From an uncultured Pelagibacteraceae bacterium (GTDB lineage Bacteria > Pseudomonadota > Alphaproteobacteria > Pelagibacterales > Pelagibacteraceae): a stretch of 64,000 nucleotides of DNA. Location: NCBI GenBank assembly GCA_902616675.1, contig CACMTV010000002.1, positions 62,001 through 126,000 of the forward strand, read 5' to 3'. How positions within the stretch are numbered: the stretch's first letter is position 1; the number at the start of each line of letters is the position of its first letter. Under the pieces are notes generated by a model. The model was not told where the DNA came from, made no database searches, and was given only the letters and a program-made list of their open reading frames with translations. This document shows, piece by piece, positions 16,672 to 26,099 of the stretch. A program made the translations under genes and the position numbers.

Positions 16672-17796
16672 TTATCTTTGGTTTAGAAGCATTACTTCTC
16701 TTACTTCTTGACCTTTGTATTTTGATAAAGGTCTAATTAATTTATTGGAAGCATGTTGTTCCATTATATGAGCTGACCAGCCAGTTATTCGGGACATAAC
16801 AAATATTGGTGTATAAAAGTCTATATCTATTCCCATCATGTAATAAGTTGGGCCGCATGGAAAATCTACATTTGGATGAATATTTTTTTTCTCCAACATT
16901 GTTTTCTCCAAAATTTCGTACATTTGTGTGTATTTTTCTTTTTTCAAAAGTTTAGCAACTTTAAACATATAGTGTTTCATAGTAGGAACTCTCGAGTCAC
17001 CAGTCCTATAAACTCTATGACCAAATCCCATAATAACTTTTTTCTTTGCTAATGCTTTTTCGATCCAAGCTTTGGCTTTCTCAGGTTTTTTAATTTCTTT
17101 CATCATATGCATAACAGCTTCATTAGCTCCACCGTGTAGCGGACCTTTTAAGGATGCGATTGCTCCTGTAATTGCACCATGTAGATCTGACAAACTACTT
17201 GTGATAGTTCTAGCTGTGAATGTAGATACATTAAAACTATGTTCAGCATAAAGAATTAAAGATATATCAAATGCTCTTACTATTTCTTTATCCGGCACTT
17301 TATTGAACATCATTTTGAAAAAATTTTCTGAAAATGATAATTTTTTATCCGGAGAAATAATTTTTTTTCCTTTTCTAGTTCTAAAATATGCAGCTACAGC
17401 AGTGGGTGTTTTAGCAAATATTCTCATAGCTTTTCTCATATTTGCTTTTGGTGAATTGTCTTTTGTATCTTTATCTTCTAAAGCCATTAAGCTCACACAA
17501 GTTCTTATTACATCCATTGGATGAGCAGTTTTGGGCATTTTTTGAATATCTTTTAAAATCTGTTTTGAAAGTTTTCTCTCAGATCTCTCATCTTTAATGA
17601 ATTTTTTAAGCTGTTTTTTGTTTGGTAGTTCACCGTGTAAAACTAAATAAGCCACTTCTTCAAAATCACACTTATCGCACAATTCCTGAACAGTATAACC
17701 CCTGTATGTAAGTGTGCTCAGTTCTGGAACAACGTGTGATATAGTAGTTTCATCAACTACAATACCAAGCAAACCTTTTTTAATTTCTTCACCCAT
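16672..17796 (-). CDS. prpC: 2-methylcitrate synthase/citrate synthase family protein
   Basis: 374 residues, the length of the short citrate/2-methylcitrate synthases. Key segments: GPLHGGANEAVM (first catalytic His region), MGFGHRVYRTGDSR (second catalytic His) and DFPCGPTYYMMGI. It condenses an acyl-CoA with oxaloacetate. Location directly behind prpB, sharing base 17796, argues for propionyl-CoA as substrate (2-methylcitrate cycle). No prpD is present in the window. A main citrate synthase role cannot be excluded without the rest of the genome. Confidence 0.82.
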   Translation of the reverse strand: MGEEIKKGLLGIVVDETTISHVVPELSTLTYRGYTVQELCDKCDFEEVAYLVLHGELPNKKQLKKFIKDERSERKLSKQILKDIQKMPKTAHPMDVIRTCVSLMALEDKDTKDNSPKANMRKAMRIFAKTPTAVAAYFRTRKGKKIISPDKKLSFSENFFKMMFNKVPDKEIVRAFDISLILYAEHSFNVSTFTARTITSSLSDLHGAITGAIASLKGPLHGGANEAVMHMMKEIKKPEKAKAWIEKALAKKKVIMGFGHRVYRTGDSRVPTMKHYMFKVAKLLKKEKYTQMYEILEKTMLEKKNIHPNVDFPCGPTYYMMGIDIDFYTPIFVMSRITGWSAHIMEQHASNKLIRPLSKYKGQEVREVMLLNQR

Positions 17797-18692
17797 TATT
17801 CGTGTCCTTCAGTAGAAAAATCTGTAATTTTTTTATCTGGCGTATTGTATTTCTCATATTCTACAAGCTCGTACAACCTTTTTCTAGTCTGCATTTTGTC
17901 TATAATATTATTTTGGTGACCATCTTTAAAAATAGATTTCAGACCTTCTTCTGTGCTTTTCATGGCTAATCTTTGAGTTGTGACCGGATAAATAACCAAG
18001 TTATACCCTAAATTTTCAAGTTGTTTTTTATCTAATAATTTGGATTTACCAAACTCTGTCATATTAGCAAGCAAATAGCCTTTTGAATTTTTTCTTACTT
18101 GTTCAAATTCATTCTCATCTTTTAAAGCCTCAGGAAATATCATATCAGCCCCCGCACTTTCATATGATTTTATTCTATCAATTGTTTTATCAAGACCTTC
18201 AACCGTGTTTGCGTCTGTTCTAGCAATAATTAAAAAGTTTTTATCTTTTCTTGATTTAACACATTCTTTGATTTTTTTAACCATTTCCTCTTTAGAAATA
18301 AGTTCTTTATTGTCTAAATGACCACATCTTTTTTCAGCAACTTGATCTTCAAGATGACAACCAGCTAAACCTTTACTCTCAAAAACTTCAATTGTTTTTT
18401 TACAATTACCGAAACCAGTGTCAATATCAACAATCGTAGGCAGATCTGTAACTCTTGCTATTTGGCTGCTTCTGTAACTAACCTGCTCTAATGATGTTAA
18501 ACCTATATCAGGTAGCCCCAAGTCATTGGACATTACTCCACCAGAAACGTAGACACCATCAAAACCAATTTCAGCTATTAATTTTGCACATAAAGGATTG
18601 TAAGCCCCTGGAAATCTCAATAATTTTTTTGATTGTAATCTTTTAATTAAGTCAGATCTTTTCTCTGCTACTGTTTTTTTTGTAAAGTGCAT
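17796..18692 (-). CDS. prpB: 2-methylisocitrate lyase
   Basis: 298 residues of the isocitrate lyase/PEP mutase family, PrpB length. The catalytic motif EKRCGH is present, preceded by PTIVDIDTGFG (metal-binding Asp) and GCHLEDQ. It splits 2-methylisocitrate to pyruvate and succinate in propionate catabolism. It is first in the prpB-prpC pair on the minus strand. The 41-base spacer to the LysE-type gene upstream leaves room for its own short promoter. Confidence 0.87.
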   Translation of the reverse strand: MHFTKKTVAEKRSDLIKRLQSKKLLRFPGAYNPLCAKLIAEIGFDGVYVSGGVMSNDLGLPDIGLTSLEQVSYRSSQIARVTDLPTIVDIDTGFGNCKKTIEVFESKGLAGCHLEDQVAEKRCGHLDNKELISKEEMVKKIKECVKSRKDKNFLIIARTDANTVEGLDKTIDRIKSYESAGADMIFPEALKDENEFEQVRKNSKGYLLANMTEFGKSKLLDKKQLENLGYNLVIYPVTTQRLAMKSTEEGLKSIFKDGHQNNIIDKMQTRKRLYELVEYEKYNTPDKKITDFSTEGHE

Positions 18693-18733
18693 TTGCCAAA
18701 ATGTATATTAGAGCAGAGTATAAAAATCAAAGA

Positions 18734-19333
18734 TTATTTAAGCAAAATAAAGAAGCCTGTTAAAACTAACAGTATTGCAAGTAAATATTCAATTGTTTTT
18801 TTGACTTTTAAATTTGTAACAAATTTTCTTAAGCCGCTACCAAATAAAGCCCAAACACATATTGATGGAAAGCATATTACTGCCGCGGTAATTGTAACAA
18901 ACACTACACCAATAAAAATATTTTCTTCAGTAGGGAAAAAACCTGAAGCAACTGTTACAGCTATAGACCATGCTTTAGGATTTATAAATTGAAAAATAGA
19001 AGCCTCATAAAATTTTAGGGGCCTACCTGTTTCTTTTTGTATCATACTAAAAGAACCGATCATTGTTTTAGCCAGGTAGAGCAAATATAAAAAACATAAA
19101 ATTTTCATATAAAATTGAACCTGAGGATAAATTAAAAATAAATTAGCTAAACCAAAACAAGTTAATCCTATTTGAACTATATGACCAAGTGGAATACCTA
19201 TCACGTGAGGTAAGGTCCTAAAAAAACCAAATTTTAATCCAGAGGCAGTTAACATAGCATTGTTTGGACCTGGAGTAATAAACATAGTAAAGTAAAAAGT
19301 TGCTAACGCTGAGAAAAGAGCAAAAGTTATCAT
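18734..19333 (-). CDS. LysE/RhtB-family amino-acid exporter
   Basis: 199 residues with five to six hydrophobic helices. The N-terminal ITPGPNNAMLTASGLKFGF is the conserved LysE/RhtB motif (GPN in the first loop). QFINPKAWSIAVTVAS is the second family hallmark. Such transporters export amino acids or derivatives. The gene overlaps the upstream HAD phosphatase by 4 bases, so both are probably cotranscribed. Cargo unknown. Confidence 0.85.
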   Translation of the reverse strand: MITFALFSALATFYFTMFITPGPNNAMLTASGLKFGFFRTLPHVIGIPLGHIVQIGLTCFGLANLFLIYPQVQFYMKILCFLYLLYLAKTMIGSFSMIQKETGRPLKFYEASIFQFINPKAWSIAVTVASGFFPTEENIFIGVVFVTITAAVICFPSICVWALFGSGLRKFVTNLKVKKTIEYLLAILLVLTGFFILLK

Positions 19334-19992
19334 AGGTATTTTTCTATAACTTTTTCAAAACCGACAAAATCTGAAATTAAGGCGACGTGCTTAATTTCAT
19401 TCTCAGATTTTTCTGTGTACCCATCTTTAACTAAGATAAAAGGTAATCTAGCATTGTATGCAGACATCTCATCAACTTCACTATCACCAATCATTATTGT
19501 TTTATTCAAATCCCCACCAATAATTTCAACAACATCTGTTAAATGTCTAGGATCAGGTTTATTAAAAGCAAAAGTGTCCGATCCCGCAACATATTCAAAA
19601 TACTTATAAATATCTAATTTCTTTAATAGGTCGACAGCTAAACGCTCTTGTTTATTTGTACAAACAGCCATCGAAATATTTTTACTTTTTGCCCAATCCA
19701 AGAATTTGATCAACCCTTTTAACGGCTTACTGTACCTATCAATGTTCTTAGCATAATAATCTATAAATTCCTTAGTCATTGCTTTTTTAGTTGCCTCACT
19801 TTTAATTTCTTCTTTAAAAGATCTTTGCATCATCACCCACGCACCTTTACCAGCAAGTGACTTTATATCTTCCATCTTTTTTTCTTCAAAACCAAATTTT
19901 CTCATCACATGATTATGTGCTGACATTAAATCTGGTGCAGTGTTTACGATTGTTCCATCTAGGTCGAATAAAATTGTTAAATTTTGAGTCAT
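19330..19992 (-). CDS. HAD-superfamily phosphatase, phosphoglycolate phosphatase-like
   Basis: 220 residues. HAD motif I is LFDLDGTIVNTAPDLM, motif II is the Thr in AVCTNKQ, motif III includes FNKPDPRHL and motif IV is GDSEVDEMSA. The helical cap between residues 20 and 90 matches the Gph/PGP group. It may remove 2-phosphoglycolate formed by oxidative DNA repair or act on another small phosphate ester. It is the first gene of a minus-strand pair with the LysE-type exporter. Confidence 0.78.
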   Translation of the reverse strand: MTQNLTILFDLDGTIVNTAPDLMSAHNHVMRKFGFEEKKMEDIKSLAGKGAWVMMQRSFKEEIKSEATKKAMTKEFIDYYAKNIDRYSKPLKGLIKFLDWAKSKNISMAVCTNKQERLAVDLLKKLDIYKYFEYVAGSDTFAFNKPDPRHLTDVVEIIGGDLNKTIMIGDSEVDEMSAYNARLPFILVKDGYTEKSENEIKHVALISDFVGFEKVIEKYL

Positions 19993-20063
19993 TTTTAAAA
20001 GTTTTAAAAAGAAATATTTTGTGACTTATTTATAATCCATTTCTAATGTAAAGAGAACTTTTT

Positions 20064-20708
20064 ATGAAGAAAAATTTAAAATTAAAAAGAGCGGTTAAAC
20101 TAAGATCTGAACAAGACAATTTAAGAGTTAAAGCCTTAAACAAAGGTGTAGATTTAATTGCTCCAGAAACTATTTTCCTGTCAAAAGATACAAAATTTGG
20201 AAAAAATGTTAGAATTGAACCTTATGTAGTTATTGGATCAAAAGTTATAATTGGAAACAATGTTGTCATCAAATCTTTTTCACATTTAGAGGGAGCTAAG
20301 TTAGAAAAAAATGTTACTGTTGGGCCTTACGCAAGAGTGAGACCTGGCTCTCATTTTTATAAAGGTTCAAAAATAGGTAATTTTGTTGAGACAAAAAACT
20401 CTAAGATAAAATCGAATAGTAAAGTAAGTCATCTTTCTTACATTGGTGACACTGAAATTGGTGAAAACAGCAATATTGGAGCCGGTACTATTACTTGTAA
20501 TTATGATGGAATTAAAAAAAATAAAACTAAAATTAAAAAGAATGTATTTATTGGCTCAAATTCATCGTTAGTAGCTCCCTTAGTAATAGAGGAAAATTCA
20601 ATTGTAGGAGCGGGATCAGTAATTACAAAAAACATTCAGAAAAAGTCATTGGCATTAACTAGGTCGCCTCAAATTTCCATAAAAAATTATAAAAGGAAAA
20701 AAAAATAA
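20064..20708 (+). CDS. Stand-alone GlmU-type glucosamine-1-phosphate acetyltransferase domain
   Basis: 214 residues that align with only the C-terminal half of GlmU. The left-handed beta-helix is complete: Arg93 (ARVRPG), Lys111 (FVETK), His123 (VSHLSYIGD) and Asn146-Tyr147 (TCNYDG) keep the exact spacing of E. coli Arg333, Lys351, His363 and Asn386-Tyr387. The N-terminal pyrophosphorylase domain is absent, and the 71 bases upstream contain no remnant. It would acetylate glucosamine-1-phosphate; the uridylyl step must be done by another protein. It overlaps glmS by one base, so the two UDP-GlcNAc genes form one unit. Confidence 0.85.
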   Translation: MKKNLKLKRAVKLRSEQDNLRVKALNKGVDLIAPETIFLSKDTKFGKNVRIEPYVVIGSKVIIGNNVVIKSFSHLEGAKLEKNVTVGPYARVRPGSHFYKGSKIGNFVETKNSKIKSNSKVSHLSYIGDTEIGENSNIGAGTITCNYDGIKKNKTKIKKNVFIGSNSSLVAPLVIEENSIVGAGSVITKNIQKKSLALTRSPQISIKNYKRKKK

Positions 20709-22525
20709 TGTGTGGGATAATTGGTATAGCAAGCAATAAATCAGTTACTTCAAATATAATAAATTCTTTAAAAAGATTAGAATATAGAGGATATGACTCA
20801 GCAGGTATTGCAACAATTTCTAAACAAAATTTAAATGAAAAAAAATGCTCAGGTAGAGTAGAGGAGCTTGAAAAAATATTATTTAATTCACCAGCGCAAG
20901 GCAATATTGGAATTGGTCATGTGAGATGGGCTACTCACGGCATACCTAACGAAGTCAATGCTCATCCACACTCATCCGAAATTGTTTCTGTTGTTCATAA
21001 TGGAATTATTGAAAATTCTAATACCCTAAAAAAGAAACTTGAAAAAGAAGGATACAAATTTAAATCTCAAACTGACACTGAAGTTATCACATTATTGATA
21101 ACAAAATATTTAAAAGACTCAAATCCAATTGATGCAGTATTAAAGTCTTTAGAATATCTTGAGGGAAGTTTTGCACTAGGTATATTATTTAAAGAACAAT
21201 CAGATATTATTATTGGAGCTAGACGAGGCAGCCCACTTGCTGTTGGATACTCAAATAATGAAAATTATCTAGGCTCGGACTCATATGCGCTAAAAGCGAT
21301 GACAAACAAAATTTCTTATTTAGATGACGGTGAAATATGCAAGATAACAAAAGATAGTGTTGAATTTTTTGATGTTTCAAAAAATAAAATTAATAAAAAG
21401 ATTTTAGTTTTATCTGAAGACAAAAATGAAGCAAAGTTAGGTGATTATAAAAATTTTATGTCTAAAGAAATATTTGAGCAACCAACTACTATCAAAAATT
21501 GTTTAAACGAATATATAGATAAAATAAGAAATGATATAAATCTTTATGATTTTCCAATTGACCCAAAAAAAATTAATAAAATATTCCTTGTTGGATGCGG
21601 CACTGCTTATCATTCATGCCAAGTTGCTAAATATTGGATAGAAGAATTAACAGATTTGAATGTAGAAACTGAGGTAGCTTCAGAATTTAGATATAGAAAG
21701 ATAAGATTTAACCCTAGTACTTTATATATATTTGTTTCTCAGTCTGGAGAAACAGCGGATACAGCAGCAGCTTTAGAAATAGCTAAAAAAAATAATATGA
21801 AAACTTGTTCTGTTATTAATGTAGTAGAAAGCTCAATAGCCAGGAATTCTGATTGGGTTGTCCCTATTCATGCGGGCCCAGAAATAGGCGTAGCATCAAC
21901 AAAAGCTTTTATAGGTCAAATGTTAGTTTTATATATAATGAGTTTAAAGATATCTAAAATAAGAGGAAATATTGATGACAAAAATTATGTTGAAAAAATT
22001 AAAAATCTTAAAAATCTACCTCAAGAAGTAGAGACTTCATTAAAGACTGAAGAGCTAATTCAAATATTTGCTAAAGATTTTTTATCAGCAAAAGGATCAA
22101 TGTTTTTAGGAAGAGGGTCATCATTCCCTATAGCATTAGAAGGAGCATTAAAATTGAAAGAATTATCGTATCTCCATGCTGAAGGATATCCTGCAGGAGA
22201 AATGAAACATGGTCCACTAGCTTTGATCGAAGATGGTCTACCTGTAATTATTTTGGCCCCAAAAGATAAATATTTTGAAAAAACTATTTCTAATATGCAA
22301 GAAGTTATAGCAAGAGGAGGAAAGGTTTTATTAATATCAGATAAACATGATGAAGTAATAAATGAAAATATAAGATTTAAAATTGAAATGCCTTTTATTG
22401 ACGAACTTTTAAATCCTTTTTTATTAACCATACCACTTCAATTATTAGCTTATCATGTGGCTCTACTAAAAAAATGCGATATTGATAAACCAAGAAACTT
22501 GGCTAAATCTGTAACTGTTGAGTAA
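20708..22525 (+). CDS. glmS: Glutamine-fructose-6-phosphate aminotransferase (isomerizing)
   Basis: 605 residues, full length. MCGIIGI gives the N-terminal nucleophile Cys (after Met removal) and RWATHG the glutamine-binding loop of the glutaminase domain. Two SIS domains follow, with SQSGETADTAAAL in the first and RGSSFPIALEGALKLKE in the second, ending in KPRNLAKSVTVE, the usual C terminus. It makes glucosamine-6-phosphate for peptidoglycan and LPS precursors. It follows the GlmU-like acetyltransferase, which acts two steps later in the same pathway. Confidence 0.96.
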   Translation: MCGIIGIASNKSVTSNIINSLKRLEYRGYDSAGIATISKQNLNEKKCSGRVEELEKILFNSPAQGNIGIGHVRWATHGIPNEVNAHPHSSEIVSVVHNGIIENSNTLKKKLEKEGYKFKSQTDTEVITLLITKYLKDSNPIDAVLKSLEYLEGSFALGILFKEQSDIIIGARRGSPLAVGYSNNENYLGSDSYALKAMTNKISYLDDGEICKITKDSVEFFDVSKNKINKKILVLSEDKNEAKLGDYKNFMSKEIFEQPTTIKNCLNEYIDKIRNDINLYDFPIDPKKINKIFLVGCGTAYHSCQVAKYWIEELTDLNVETEVASEFRYRKIRFNPSTLYIFVSQSGETADTAAALEIAKKNNMKTCSVINVVESSIARNSDWVVPIHAGPEIGVASTKAFIGQMLVLYIMSLKISKIRGNIDDKNYVEKIKNLKNLPQEVETSLKTEELIQIFAKDFLSAKGSMFLGRGSSFPIALEGALKLKELSYLHAEGYPAGEMKHGPLALIEDGLPVIILAPKDKYFEKTISNMQEVIARGGKVLLISDKHDEVINENIRFKIEMPFIDELLNPFLLTIPLQLLAYHVALLKKCDIDKPRNLAKSVTVE

Positions 22526-22588
22526 ATTTTCTAATTTAACTATTGGAAATTTAATCTCTATACTCTATATACATATCACAGGTTGAAT

Positions 22589-23965
22589 ATGAAAAAATGG
22601 ACATTAAATAGCTGGAGCAAATTTCCCGCAAAACATCTACCTACTTATGTAGATAAGAAAGAGCTGGATTTAGTTTTAAGTAAAATACAAAAGTATCCGC
22701 CACTAGTTTTTGCTGGAGAAACAAGATCTTTAAAAAAAGCGTTAGCAGAAGTAGTTGAAGGCAAAGCCTTTCTTCTTCAAGGTGGCGATTGTGCAGAAAG
22801 TTTTGCAGAATTCCATCCTGACAATATTAGAGATACATTCAAAGTAATTTTACAGATGTCGCTAGTTTTAACAGCTTCAGCTTCAGTACCAGTCGTTAAA
22901 GTTGGAAGAATAGCTGGACAATTTTCTAAACCAAGAAGTGCCCCGACAGAAAAAAAAGATGGGAAAGAGTTGCCAAGTTATTTAGGTGACAATATAAATG
23001 GAGTAGATTTCAATGAAAAAACTAGAGTTCCAGATGCAAAAAGGTTATTCAGAGCATACTCACAATCAGCATCAACATTAAACTTATTAAGAGCTTTTTC
23101 TCAAGGGGGTTTTGCTGATTTAAGACAAGTTCATTTATGGAATTTAGGATTTATAAAAGACAAAACTAAAGGCAAATACAAAGAGATTGAAGATAAAATT
23201 AGTGATGCTTTAGCTTTTATGCAAGCTTGTGGAATTAATTCTGATAATAATAGAAGACTAAGAACTGTTAATTTTTATACTTCTCATGAAGCTCTTTTAC
23301 TACCATTCGAAGAAGCCATGACAAGAATAGACTCAACTACTGGAGAGTATCACGATACATCTGCACACTTTGTTTGGATAGGAGATAGAACAAGACAACC
23401 AGACGGAGCGCATGTTGAATTTTGCAGAGGTATTAGAAATCCTTTAGGCTTAAAATGCGGTCCTACTTTAAAGCCAGAGGAACTTGTAAAACTTTGTAAT
23501 ATTCTTAATCCGGATAATGAGCCAGGAAGAATGACCTTGATTTCAAGATTTGGAGCAGACAACGTAGAAAAATATTTACCTAAATTAATTAAAGTAATTA
23601 AAAAAGAGGGATTAAATGTAATATGGTCATGCGATCCTATGCACGGTAACACAATCAAAGCAGCTACAGGTTTTAAAACAAGACCATTTGATAGTGTTCT
23701 AAAAGAAGTGAAAAACTTTTTTGGAGTTCATCAATCCGAGGGAAGTTATGCTGGCGGTTTACATGTTGAAATGACAGGTCAAGATGTGACCGAATGTACA
23801 GGTGGAGCTCAGAAAATTTCCGAAAAAGACCTTTCTAACAGATATAGAACACATTGCGACCCAAGATTGAATGCTGATCAAGCACTAGAGTTAGCTTTTC
23901 TAATTTCTGATGAAATTAAGAAAAACTCAAAATATTCAAAAAAAATTATCCAAGCCGCGTCTTAA
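22589..23965 (+). CDS. Class II 3-deoxy-7-phosphoheptulonate (DAHP) synthase
   Basis: 458 residues of the plant-like class II family. Diagnostic segments: [23 protein letters not shown]-like [30 protein letters not shown] and [10 protein letters not shown]. The enzyme condenses phosphoenolpyruvate and erythrose-4-phosphate as the first step of aromatic biosynthesis. ATG 22589 is preferred to TTG 22583, since the ATG begins [17 protein letters not shown], the expected N terminus. No regulatory domain is fused. Confidence 0.92.
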   Translation: MKKWTLNSWSKFPAKHLPTYVDKKELDLVLSKIQKYPPLVFAGETRSLKKALAEVVEGKAFLLQGGDCAESFAEFHPDNIRDTFKVILQMSLVLTASASVPVVKVGRIAGQFSKPRSAPTEKKDGKELPSYLGDNINGVDFNEKTRVPDAKRLFRAYSQSASTLNLLRAFSQGGFADLRQVHLWNLGFIKDKTKGKYKEIEDKISDALAFMQACGINSDNNRRLRTVNFYTSHEALLLPFEEAMTRIDSTTGEYHDTSAHFVWIGDRTRQPDGAHVEFCRGIRNPLGLKCGPTLKPEELVKLCNILNPDNEPGRMTLISRFGADNVEKYLPKLIKVIKKEGLNVIWSCDPMHGNTIKAATGFKTRPFDSVLKEVKNFFGVHQSEGSYAGGLHVEMTGQDVTECTGGAQKISEKDLSNRYRTHCDPRLNADQALELAFLISDEIKKNSKYSKKIIQAAS

Positions 23966-23987
23966 TAATTATTGTAATTATTAAGAC
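23959..23987. other. AT-rich perfect inverted repeat at the end of the DAHP synthase gene
   Basis: A 13-base perfect inverted repeat with a 3-base loop (arms 23959-23971 and 23975-23987) contains the stop codon of the DAHP synthase gene. It would form a strong cruciform or RNA hairpin but is not followed by a T run, so it is not a classical terminator. It could stabilise the mRNA end or serve as an operator before nadE. Confidence 0.5.
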
Positions 23988-24016
23988 ATAACCTTAAAAG
24001 AGGAAGTGTATTAATT

Positions 24017-24754
24017 ATGGAAGCAAAACAAAGAGCAAAAATTATCACTGATTGGATCAACAATTATTGTGAAACTACATCGTTTAATCCTAAATCATTA
24101 GTAGTTGGTATTTCAGGAGGTATAGACTCTTCTGTAGTTAGTACACTATGCGCAAACACAGGAAGAAAGACAATTGTGTTAACAATGCCAATTAAACAAA
24201 TAAAATCCCAACATGATTTAAGCTTACAGCACGCAAAATGGCTGAAAGATAAGTTTAGTAATGTTGAGCATCACTTAATCGAGATGGACAAAATATTTGG
24301 ATCTTTTTCTCAAGTTTTAAATAACTTTGATAATGAGCATGGATTTGCAAATTCAAGAGCTAGATTAAGAATGGCAACTCTATATCAAGTAGCAGCAGCC
24401 AATTCTGGTATCGTGGTTGGAACAGGGAACAAAGTTGAAGATTTTGGTGTTGGCTTTTATACAAAATATGGTGATGGGGGTGTAGATATATCTCCAATAG
24501 CTGATTGCACAAAAACTCAAGTTTGGGAATTAGGTAAATATCTTGGAGTTTCAAAAGAAATTATTAATTCTCAACCAACAGATGGATTGTGGGATGATGG
24601 AAGAAACGATGTCCAACAATTAGGAATGAGTTATGAAGATCTTGAAAAGGCTATGGAGAATAAAGATGATCCAAACTATCAGAAATATTTAAAGATAAGA
24701 GAAAAAAACTTACACAAGATGAATCCTATACCAGTTTGCAAATTCAATGAATAA
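24017..24754 (+). CDS. nadE: Ammonia-dependent NAD synthetase
   Basis: 245 residues, the short NadE form without a glutaminase domain. The PP-loop SGGIDSSVVSTLC binds ATP; NSRARLRMATLYQVAA and VGTGNKVEDFGVGFYTKYGDGGVD are conserved deamido-NAD/ATP contacts. It converts nicotinate adenine dinucleotide to NAD with ammonia. AGAGGAAG ends about 10 bases before the ATG and is a good ribosome-binding site. It overlaps cysS by 8 bases. Confidence 0.94.
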   Translation: MEAKQRAKIITDWINNYCETTSFNPKSLVVGISGGIDSSVVSTLCANTGRKTIVLTMPIKQIKSQHDLSLQHAKWLKDKFSNVEHHLIEMDKIFGSFSQVLNNFDNEHGFANSRARLRMATLYQVAAANSGIVVGTGNKVEDFGVGFYTKYGDGGVDISPIADCTKTQVWELGKYLGVSKEIINSQPTDGLWDDGRNDVQQLGMSYEDLEKAMENKDDPNYQKYLKIREKNLHKMNPIPVCKFNE

Positions 24755-26099
24755 TTTACAATTAACTAACTCACTTACAAATAAAAAAGAAATTTTTAAC
24801 CCGATAAATAAAGACAAAGTTTCCTTATATGCATGTGGACCAACCGTTTATGATAATCCTCATGTTGGAAACGCTCGTGCAATAGTAGTGTTTGATCTTC
24901 TTTTCAGAATACTCATTGAGCTTTATGGAGAGAAAAAAATTACATATGTGAGAAATATAACAGACATAGATGACAAAATTATTGAAGCCTCAAAAATTAG
25001 AAAAATAGATATTTCAGATTTAACAAAATCTGTAACTAAAAAATTTCATGAAGATTGCAAGACTTTATTTTGTCTAAATCCTACTAAAGAGCCAAGAGCA
25101 ACTGAACATGTTGAAGGCATGATTAATATGACAAAAAAATTAATTGAAAAAAAAGCTGCTTATGAAAAAGAGGGTCATGTTTTCTTTGCAGTAACTTCAT
25201 TTAAGAAATACGGTGATCTCTCAAACAAAAATCCGGATGATCTTAAAGCCGGTGCTAGAGTAGAAGTATCAAAACTAAAAAATGATCCTTTAGATTTTGT
25301 TCTTTGGAAACCTTCAGATAACAATGAACCAGGTTGGGACTCTCCGTGGGGAAGAGGTAGACCAGGATGGCATTTAGAGTGTTCAGTAATGAGTGAAAAA
25401 TATTTAGGTAAAAATTTTGATATACATGGTGGAGGATTAGATTTAATTTTTCCACATCATGAAAATGAGATTGCTCAATCTTGCGTTTATAATGGAACAG
25501 ATAAATTTGCTAACTATTGGGTGCATAATGGTTTTGTAACCATGAATAAAGAAAAAATGTCGAAATCGCTTGGCAATATAACAACGATAGAAGAAGCTAC
25601 CAAAAAATATTCAGGGCAAGTTGTTCGCTTATCTCTTCTAAGCGCTCAGTATAAACAGCCATTGGATTGGAATAACGACTTACTCATAGAACAATCCAAA
25701 ACTTTAGATAAATGGTATTCAATGTATTCCTCTGAAGTGAGTGAAAAAATACCAGATTGCTTTAATGATTTATTAGATGACCTGAATACTCCACTTTATA
25801 TTTCAAAATTGCATGAGTTATTTCAACAATCACAAGATGGTGATAAAGATAAAAAAAAAGAATTTAACAAAGCGTGTCGTTTAATTGGCTTATTTAATGA
25901 AACTGCTGAAAAAAGAGCTGAATTTAAAAAAAGTAAAGTTAAAATATCTGAAGACAATATATTAAGTAAGATTAAAAATCGAGAAGAAGCTAAAAAAGCT
26001 GGCAATTATAAACTTGCTGATCAAATTAGAGATGATTTAAACAAAGAAGGTATTGATATAAAAGATGAAAAAGGTAAAACGACTTGGAACTATAAATGA
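24747..26099 (+). CDS. cysS: Cysteinyl-tRNA synthetase
   Basis: 450 residues. Class I signature: YACGPTVYDNPHVGNAR (zinc Cys and HIGH-like HVGN), the zinc-site segment GWHLECSVMS, GGGLDLIFPHHENEIAQS, and KMSKS in NKEKMSKSLGN. The C-terminal anticodon-binding part contains the usual charged helix with REEAKKAGNYKLADQIRDDL. It charges tRNA-Cys. Overlaps nadE (8 bases) and cimA (4 bases), so it lies inside a translationally coupled run. Confidence 0.96.
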   Translation: MNNLQLTNSLTNKKEIFNPINKDKVSLYACGPTVYDNPHVGNARAIVVFDLLFRILIELYGEKKITYVRNITDIDDKIIEASKIRKIDISDLTKSVTKKFHEDCKTLFCLNPTKEPRATEHVEGMINMTKKLIEKKAAYEKEGHVFFAVTSFKKYGDLSNKNPDDLKAGARVEVSKLKNDPLDFVLWKPSDNNEPGWDSPWGRGRPGWHLECSVMSEKYLGKNFDIHGGGLDLIFPHHENEIAQSCVYNGTDKFANYWVHNGFVTMNKEKMSKSLGNITTIEEATKKYSGQVVRLSLLSAQYKQPLDWNNDLLIEQSKTLDKWYSMYSSEVSEKIPDCFNDLLDDLNTPLYISKLHELFQQSQDGDKDKKKEFNKACRLIGLFNETAEKRAEFKKSKVKISEDNILSKIKNREEAKKAGNYKLADQIRDDLNKEGIDIKDEKGKTTWNYK

